From an uncultured bacterium (GTDB taxonomy: Bacteria > Planctomycetota > UBA1135 > GCA-002686595): 11,122 nt of DNA. The notes below the pieces were generated by a model. That model saw nothing but the letters and a program-made list of their open reading frames with translations, was not told where the DNA came from and did not search any database. The position numbers were made by a program, and so were the translations under genes. Below are positions 6,860 to 11,122 of the stretch, piece after piece (positions within the stretch are counted from its first letter, which is position 1; each line of letters begins with the position of its first letter). Location: NCBI GenBank assembly GCA_913058555.1, contig CAJXRJ010000181.1, positions 1 to 11,122 of the forward strand, written 5' to 3'.

Positions 6860-6993
6860 GAACGACCAACGCAACCCGTCGGCGATGAAGCGGACCTCTG
6901 CCGGCACGTCATTGGCCCGTGACGGTGCGCTCAGCCCACAGCGCGGCCTTCCGCTAGCGCCGCAATGCCACAATGGTGCGCGCAGCGATTCTA

Positions 6994-7021
6994 TGGACGG
7001 ATGGTTAATGGTCGTGATAAT
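6994..7021 (+). promoter_or_regulatory. Candidate promoter of the 756-residue lipoprotein
   Basis: TGGACG (6994-6999) and GATAAT (7016-7021) are 16 nt apart; GATAAT matches TATAAT at five of six positions. The -10 ends 6 nt before the ATG at 7028, so a transcript starting at the normal distance would begin at the start codon. No Shine-Dalgarno lies between. Confidence 0.45.
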
Positions 7022-7027
7022 GGTGCC

Positions 7028-9298
7028 ATGCGATTCACAGCTGCTCTCTTGGCCGTCACCGCCGCGATGCTCGCCTGCAGCTCGCCTGTCCTAGGGCCGA
7101 AGGTGCCGCCGACTCAAAAACCAGCGAGGGCTCTAGGATCAACGCAAGAGCGGGCAGCACCCGCGGAACCTATCGTGGTCGCGCCAGCTGATTTGGATGC
7201 TGAGGGCAAATTGGCGGCTTCGGATGCGGACACCAAGAGTGCCGAGGACGAGCCCCGTCTCAGAGACGCGGAACAGAAATTGGAGAGTGCGCTTCGGGAA
7301 CTAGCAGCCGTCGCGGCGTCATTGGAGGAGCAGCGTGGCGCCGCATGGATCCGAGGTCAACTCGTCGACGGCGAGGGGCAGCCCGTCGTTGGTGCGCGGA
7401 TTCACGCTCAGGCGCCGCAGCCCCCCCGCCTAGGCATCATGAATCCAGCTGATTGGTCGAGGCTGGTTGAGGATGCCGGTGGCCTGAGACCACAAATGGC
7501 CTGGACGATCAAGCGGATGGCACGGGCCGCCGCTACTGATCGTTACGCCACGACCGGGCCGGACGGCGCCTTCGCGCTAGAGGAGTTGGAAGAGGGGGAA
7601 TACACGCTGACCGTCCAAGGGGCGGACTACATCATGGACCGCGTGAGCCAAGCCACTGGGCAGACGGTACGACTCACAGCCGCCCGCATCGTCCAGCACC
7701 AGCTCGACCTTCGCCTTCCCGACGGGACCCAGCCATCGGAAGCGGTTGTCACGGTGCATGGGGAGCGGGACGTGGCAGCTGCTTGGCGTTGGACTCCAGA
7801 GCACCCGTCGTTTCCATCACGGCGCAAAGCGACAACCATCTCATTGGCGGCAGGGGATCTGGCCCCGCTCGATCGGACCTGGGTGGGCCGTCATCAAGCG
7901 GGACCGCTCACCCTCGAGGCCGAGACAGGGGGGACACCGCGCATTACTCTCGACGAAATGACCCAGCTCCGGGTGACGATTCAAGAGGAGGAAGCCTCGG
8001 CCCCAGAGTTGAAGTTCAAGGGCGCCCTGGTTCAAGCCTCAACGGGACGGCAGATCGAGCTAAAGCCAACCGGCGACCGTGTGTTGAGCGCGGTCGGAGT
8101 CGAGCCCGACAGCTACCAGCTACAAATTTGGCGCGGTGGTGGTGACCCAGAGGTCGATGAAGGGCTGACGATCCATCCCGGCTGGAACGAGCTGACGGTG
8201 GACCCGGGAGGCGTCGATGCCTCCCGATTCTTGATCGTGACTTGCCGGGCCTCGGATGGCAGTCCGGTGACAGATCTTCGATTCGTCGGCTATTCCGCGA
8301 GTACAAGCGAACGGAGCGCGAACGGTTGGATCCGGCTGAAGCCGAGGGCCAACGGAGAGCTCTGGATCGACCCCCAGGTTTTCCAGGAGTACTTCGACCG
8401 GATGCCGGATGAGGTGACCCTCAACCTGGACTCCGCCAGCCTCGGCAAAGTGGACGCGAAGGTCCCTTCGAATTCGATGGCCTTCGAGGTTGAGTTCCTG
8501 CGGCCGTGTGATCTTGTCGTCGTCGTGGACGGGGCCCTCGTCGAAGACCTGCACGTTTCCATTGAGCGCCGCCGAGAGAATGGTGAGTGGCGAAACGGAC
8601 CATCCAAAGAGGTTCCAACCGACGGACGTGTTGCCTTCGGGGCGATTTCCCCCGGAGAGGTGCGGCTCGAACTGAGTGTGCGAAGCCGCAGGCGCAACTC
8701 AGAATCGATCGCGACGAAGGTCGTTGTCTTGAACTCAGGCCCCCGAGAGGTTCGGCTCATGGCCCCGGAACTCTATGACCTCCAGGTCATGGACCCCGGC
8801 GCCCCGAAGGGCACGCGCTATCGCCTCAAGGCGCTTGACCCCGTTTCTGGCACTTGGGGTACTTCCCGGTTCCGCATCGGACGCAGTTCCGAGGGGGCCG
8901 TCCAACTGAGCGGGCTCCTTGCAGGTACCTATCGACTCATTCGCTATGACCCGCCGTTCGGCGAGGAAATGGAATTTGAGGTCCCTCGCGAAGGGATCGA
9001 CGAGGATCTCTCGTTCGAAACGATCGAGCCGACGGGTTGGAAGGTGGCTGGTGTCACGAAGGGGAGCGTCGCGGACCTTGCAGGCGTCGAAGTTGGCGAT
9101 GTCGTGACCTCCGTTGATGGGGTCGAAGCTGACGCTGAACAATTCTTGATCGCGATGACCCAAGAGATCCGGGACGGCAGCGTGAGATTTACGGTCTTGC
9201 GAGGAATCGTCGAGCTCGACCTGGACGTCGAGCTAGACGAGATCCCAAAGCCCCTCACTCTCGGCTTGGGCACCACGCTCTTCCCCGTCAGGCGCTGA
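7028..9298 (+). CDS. Large lipoprotein with carboxypeptidase-regulatory-like and PDZ domains
   Basis: Predicted lipid-anchored envelope protein of 756 residues with no enzyme motif that I can see. The signal ends at the lipobox MLAC with Cys17. A low-complexity linker follows (about 20-75), then a likely short coiled coil (76-104, heptad-like Leu/Ala/Glu). Next is a carboxypeptidase-regulatory-like beta-sandwich (about 107-200: IRGQLVDGEGQPVVGARIHA, then TGPDGAFALEELEEGEYTLT). The centre is beta-rich and shows further GTYRL-type strand pairs (such as SGLLAGTYRLIRYD, 628-641), perhaps diverged copies of similar domains. Residues 670-735 look like a PDZ domain (KGSVADLAGVEVGDVVTSVDG). The ATG at 7028 is set by the signal peptide; an in-frame ATG at 6965 only adds a non-signal extension. 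It may bind peptides or protein tails at the cell surface; that role is inferred from domains only. Confidence 0.87.
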   Translation: MRFTAALLAVTAAMLACSSPVLGPKVPPTQKPARALGSTQERAAPAEPIVVAPADLDAEGKLAASDADTKSAEDEPRLRDAEQKLESALRELAAVAASLEEQRGAAWIRGQLVDGEGQPVVGARIHAQAPQPPRLGIMNPADWSRLVEDAGGLRPQMAWTIKRMARAAATDRYATTGPDGAFALEELEEGEYTLTVQGADYIMDRVSQATGQTVRLTAARIVQHQLDLRLPDGTQPSEAVVTVHGERDVAAAWRWTPEHPSFPSRRKATTISLAAGDLAPLDRTWVGRHQAGPLTLEAETGGTPRITLDEMTQLRVTIQEEEASAPELKFKGALVQASTGRQIELKPTGDRVLSAVGVEPDSYQLQIWRGGGDPEVDEGLTIHPGWNELTVDPGGVDASRFLIVTCRASDGSPVTDLRFVGYSASTSERSANGWIRLKPRANGELWIDPQVFQEYFDRMPDEVTLNLDSASLGKVDAKVPSNSMAFEVEFLRPCDLVVVVDGALVEDLHVSIERRRENGEWRNGPSKEVPTDGRVAFGAISPGEVRLELSVRSRRRNSESIATKVVVLNSGPREVRLMAPELYDLQVMDPGAPKGTRYRLKALDPVSGTWGTSRFRIGRSSEGAVQLSGLLAGTYRLIRYDPPFGEEMEFEVPREGIDEDLSFETIEPTGWKVAGVTKGSVADLAGVEVGDVVTSVDGVEADAEQFLIAMTQEIRDGSVRFTVLRGIVELDLDVELDEIPKPLTLGLGTTLFPVRR

Positions 9299-9394
9299 GG
9301 CCCCGTCAAACGAAAGCTGGGCTACCGAGGAAGCGAGGCGCCCTGGCGCTGCACCCCCTTCGATCAGGCACGGTCTCGCCCTACTTCGTTGCAA

Positions 9395-9520
9395 TTCGGA
9401 CCGCGCCAGGATCGCCCTTTCGCTTGCGACCAATGCGGCATGATCGGATTGGTGACGCGTGTGGTCTCGACTGGGCAGCTTGGATCAAAAGCGAAAGAAT
9501 GATCCTGGCTCCGTACTCCT
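9395..9520 (-). repeat. Inverted-repeat element, copy 5 (reverse orientation)
   Basis: The well-preserved arm is on the right (9483-9516: GATCAAAAGCGAAAGAATG then GATCCTGGCTCCGTAC). The degenerate arm is on the left (9401-9425, GCCAGGATCGCCCTTTCGCT). Read on the minus strand, the centre ends in GCATTGGTCGCAAGCG, matching the CGTTGGCC-GAATGTG stretch found before the right arm in copies 2 and 6. This copy is therefore inverted relative to the others. It has one GTAC unit on one side and none on the other. Confidence 0.85.
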
Positions 9521-9602
9521 ACGTGAGCGAAATTTTTGGATTGTCCGCCCAGGGATGGTGAGGATTGGCACGTTGAGAGCCGTTCCATCCTTCCCAGGAA
9601 AC

Positions 9603-9607
9603 AGGAG
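9603..9607 (+). promoter_or_regulatory. Shine-Dalgarno site of the secreted protein
   Basis: AGGAG lies 5 nt before the ATG at 9613 within AGGAAACAGGAGAG. It is the only strong ribosome-binding site before a gene in this window, and it fixes the start. Confidence 0.65.
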
Positions 9608-9612
9608 AGCCC

Positions 9613-10647
9613 ATGAAAAACAAGATTCGCCTCGCCGTAGCCTTAGCCGTACTTACGCCGGCGGCCAGTGCCCAGCTCATCGTTCCAAGCTCGCAGTCTC
9701 GGATTGTGGATGCCAGAGCCTCGGTCAATCTCGCACCGTACACCGTGGATCAGAGCAGCGCCCCGGACTACGCGCCGTTCACTTACGCTGCCATGGCCTC
9801 TCAGCAAGGCGCAGGGGGCTTGCTCCAAAGTTCAGCGACGGCTTCCCAGACGTCGACCATCGGGCCGGATTCGATCGAGGCGGTGGGCATTGCCGACGCG
9901 AACACGGTCAGTGCTCTGACGGATAGCGCCGGCAGGGCCTCCTGCGTGGTGGACTTCACGGTCAGCCAAGCCGTTCGCTACCGCGCGTTCGGGACGATCG
10001 AGAGCGACCTTACGGGCTACAGCGGGTTCATGCTCAGCGGAGAGAGCTTCGTAACCGGCACCGGGTCGGACTTCCACATTCGCCAGGACGCCCAGTTTGG
10101 AGAGTCGTTCCCCTTTGACTACTCCGGAGTCCTTCCCGCCGGCACCTATCGGTTCTATGCATCCGCTGTGGCCACGGGTCAAGACGGCAACTTGACTGGA
10201 CAGGGTGAAGCGTCCTTCGACGTCCGACTTGAGCTCACCGCCGCGTCTAGCACGGACTGCATTCCAGCGAACAATTCCATGGGTGAGCCAGCGGTTCTGT
10301 CCACACTTCGCAGGCCCTCGCCGACTCTGTTCACGCTGGATGTGACGGGGGGAGTTCCAGGAGAGTTTGGCCTGATGATCTACGGCCAACCGAGGCCGCC
10401 AATGCCCCTCGGAGATGGGCTCCTCTGTGTGGGGCAACCGCTTGTCCGGTTCCCGGTCGTGCAGTCGTTCGGAGTCGCCGGCACGATCTCGAGCTTCCTC
10501 TCTACTAGTTCGAGCCCGTTCAACTCCGGACCAGGGGCCATCAACTTCGGCTCCACGTGGTCCTTCCAATTCTGGTACCGCGACAGCGCGGCACAGCAAG
10601 CTGGATTCAACCTCTCGAACGTCCTCTCCGTCACCTTCGTTCCGTGA
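9613..10647 (+). CDS. Secreted protein with planctomycete-type C-terminal module
   Basis: Exported protein of 344 residues, function unknown. A standard Sec signal peptide (KNKIR, then LAVALAVLTPAASA, cleavage after about residue 20) leads into a Ser/Thr/Ala-rich beta-type region (21-210). Its end (SGVLPAGTYRFYASAVA and SFDVRLELTA) looks like a beta-sandwich strand set. From Cys216 to the end is a distinct module: DCIPANNSMGEPAVLS, PGEFGLMIYG (249-258), PLGDGLLCVG (265-274), STWSFQFWYRD (314-324) and GFNLSNVLSVTFVP (331-344). I recall this module at the C-termini of many exported proteins in some planctomycetes, where it may act in sorting or surface attachment; that role is inference. Copies I remember usually end in a Cys-Pro pair, while this one ends Val-Pro. 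The stop codon TGA overlaps repeat copy 6. Confidence 0.87.
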   Translation: MKNKIRLAVALAVLTPAASAQLIVPSSQSRIVDARASVNLAPYTVDQSSAPDYAPFTYAAMASQQGAGGLLQSSATASQTSTIGPDSIEAVGIADANTVSALTDSAGRASCVVDFTVSQAVRYRAFGTIESDLTGYSGFMLSGESFVTGTGSDFHIRQDAQFGESFPFDYSGVLPAGTYRFYASAVATGQDGNLTGQGEASFDVRLELTAASSTDCIPANNSMGEPAVLSTLRRPSPTLFTLDVTGGVPGEFGLMIYGQPRPPMPLGDGLLCVGQPLVRFPVVQSFGVAGTISSFLSTSSSPFNSGPGAINFGSTWSFQFWYRDSAAQQAGFNLSNVLSVTFVP

Positions 10648-10820
10648 GTACCGGAGTACCGCGGAGTACCGGGAGTACCGTGCCAGGATCATTCTTTCGC
10701 TTTTGACCCCTGTCGTTGAGCGGCGGTCGCATGGGCCGCCAGTCCGACCATACGACGTTGGCCGAATGTGAAAAAATGATCCTGGCTCGGTACTTCGTAG
10801 TGGCTCTGTACTTCGTACTT
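10646..10820 (+). repeat. Inverted-repeat element, copy 6 (expanded GTAC units)
   Basis: Four GAGTACC-type units (GTAC at 10648, 10656, 10666 and 10675) lead into the core GCCAGGATCATTCTTTCG at 10682. The right arm at about 10764-10794 (GAATGTGAAAAAATGATCC then TGGCTCGGTAC) is followed by a degenerate unit (GTAG near 10797) and two more GTAC units at 10808 and 10815. The outer tracts on both sides are thus four units long. The first base of the left tract is the second base of the TGA stop of the secreted-protein gene. Confidence 0.92.
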
Positions 10821-10860
10821 ATCGCCGACGAATGGTGAGGCGCCGTACGCTCTGCAGGGA

Positions 10861-11082
10861 ATGGACGCCACTGAACCCAAGCTCGACACCTCTCCCCCGC
10901 CCGCCGGGGACGGCCCCGCACCCCGCCAAGCACCCGGAGGGGGTGCGCGGCTCGGAACCCTCATCGGGTTCACGTCGTGGGCTGTTGTCCTTGGAATCTC
11001 CGTCGCCGCGGCGGGGCGGCCCCTCTTGGGCCTTGAGCTGGGCGCGATCGGGGCCGCGGTGGGCCTTGGCCTCGGGCAGCTC
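10861..11082 (+). CDS. Start of a small membrane protein (cut by the fragment end)
   Basis: The first 74 codons of a gene truncated by the end of the cloned fragment. After a Pro/Gly-rich, probably disordered N-terminus (residues 1-29) comes a hydrophobic helix (about 31-51, LGTLIGFTSWAVVLGISVAA) and a second glycine-rich hydrophobic stretch (about 56-74, LGLELGAIGAAVGLGLGQ). The membrane-protein pattern and the position just after repeat copy 6 support the plus-strand reading. The residues after GQL would be encoded by adapter and must be dropped. The family is not recognisable. GCAGGGA directly before the ATG is too close for a normal Shine-Dalgarno. An antisense open frame exists here, but its start lies in the adapter. 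Confidence 0.5.
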
Positions 11083-11122
11083 CTGTCTCTTATACACATC
11101 TGACGCTGCCGACGATATGCAG
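11083..11122 (-). other. Nextera adapter at the right end (technical sequence)
   Basis: Bases 11083-11115 are the reverse complement of the Nextera read-1 adapter, beginning with the mosaic end CTGTCTCTTATACACATCT (11083-11101). Together with the last seven bases they exactly mirror 7-46. Any protein ending in LSLIHI, or starting MCIRDR or MYKRQ, here is adapter translation. Confidence 0.98.

Larger units (their letters stand above)
9299..9612. other. 314-bp intergenic region holding repeat copy 5
   Basis: This tandem gap between two plus-strand genes contains repeat copy 5 (9395-9520) and about 90 bp on each side. No additional gene is supported: an open frame starting at 9459 runs through the repeat and then overlaps the secreted-protein gene out of frame. 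I see no clear terminator after the lipoprotein gene. The promoter of the next gene should lie between 9521 and 9600, but no convincing -35/-10 pair stands out. Confidence 0.5.

Noticed and set aside
6965..7027. In-frame extension of the 756-residue lipoprotein from an ATG at 6965
   Set aside because: It would bury the lipoprotein signal 21 residues inside the protein; the signal starts cleanly at 7028.
9459..9926. 155-residue plus-strand open frame over repeat copy 5
   Set aside because: It starts within the repeat and continues out of frame through the secreted-protein gene, with Arg/Gly/Ser-rich shadow composition.
9832..10692. 286-residue minus-strand open frame antisense to the secreted protein
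   Set aside because: It is a shadow of a GC-rich gene: Arg/Glu-rich with no domain, and its start lies in repeat copy 6, while the plus strand has a signal peptide, a Shine-Dalgarno and a recognised C-terminal module.
1661..10820. Integron cassette array with attC sites
   Set aside because: Size and position resemble attC, but there are no GTTRRRY or RYYYAAC core sites, genes and elements occur in both orientations, several gaps lack the element, and there is no integrase.
1661..10820. CRISPR array
   Set aside because: The repeats are kilobases apart with genes between them, and each copy is an inverted pair rather than a direct repeat with short spacers.
10689..11099. Minus-strand open frames starting MCIRDR or MYKRQ
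   Set aside because: Their first codons lie in adapter sequence and the remainder lacks a protein-like pattern; they also run through repeat copy 6.
7..11122. 40-bp terminal inverted repeats as transposon ends
   Set aside because: They are the Nextera adapter and its mosaic end.

Overview
The window is one cloned or amplified DNA fragment. Both ends (1-46 and 11083-11122) are Nextera transposase adapter, so genuine genomic sequence runs from 47 to 11082. The DNA is GC-rich and fits a planctomycete (Planctomycetota). The best single clue is the 344-residue secreted protein at 9613-10647, whose C-terminal module (GDG-LC-G, STWSFQFWYRD, GFNLS) I recognise from memory as abundant in exported proteins of some planctomycete lineages. 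Supporting hints are the density of exported proteins, the scarcity of Shine-Dalgarno sites and the type of intergenic repeat. No rRNA, tRNA, CRISPR array, phage gene or transposase gene is visible.

Layout, left to right: a PhoD-like exported metallophosphatase (+, 212-1657); an alginate-lyase-like lipoprotein (-, 1835-2905); an exported protein of unknown function (-, 3091-4341); a Tat-exported aldo/keto reductase (+, 4619-5599); two unrelated GNAT acetyltransferases (-, 5652-6104 and 6279-6746); a 756-residue lipoprotein with a carboxypeptidase-regulatory-like fold and a C-terminal PDZ domain (+, 7028-9298); the secreted C-terminal-module protein (+, 9613-10647); and the first 74 codons of a small membrane protein (+, from 10861), cut by the fragment end. 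Strands alternate and gaps are wide, so these look like single-gene units. Six of the nine gene products carry export signals, so the neighbourhood mainly serves the cell envelope or outside (phosphate ester and polysaccharide breakdown). I see no single pathway.

The most striking feature lies between the genes. Six copies of one 120-175 bp inverted-repeat element (five with both arms, one half copy) occupy six of the eight gene-to-gene gaps. Each full copy has two arms built on GCCAGGATCATTCTTTCG and its reverse complement around a variable 40-80 bp centre. Outside the arms lie short GTAC-containing units whose number varies from 0-1 to 4 and changes together on the two sides. One copy fills a whole convergent gap, one begins inside a stop codon and one stops 11 nt before a start codon. 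This looks like a non-autonomous mobile or REP/MITE-like family whose mobilising enzyme is elsewhere.

A second pattern is that five genes have a -10-like hexamer only 6-7 nt before the start codon and no clear Shine-Dalgarno, which suggests leaderless mRNAs. The secreted protein at 9613 instead has a good AGGAG site. The one convergent gap without a repeat (5600-5651) holds a strong 12-bp hairpin that may be a bidirectional terminator.
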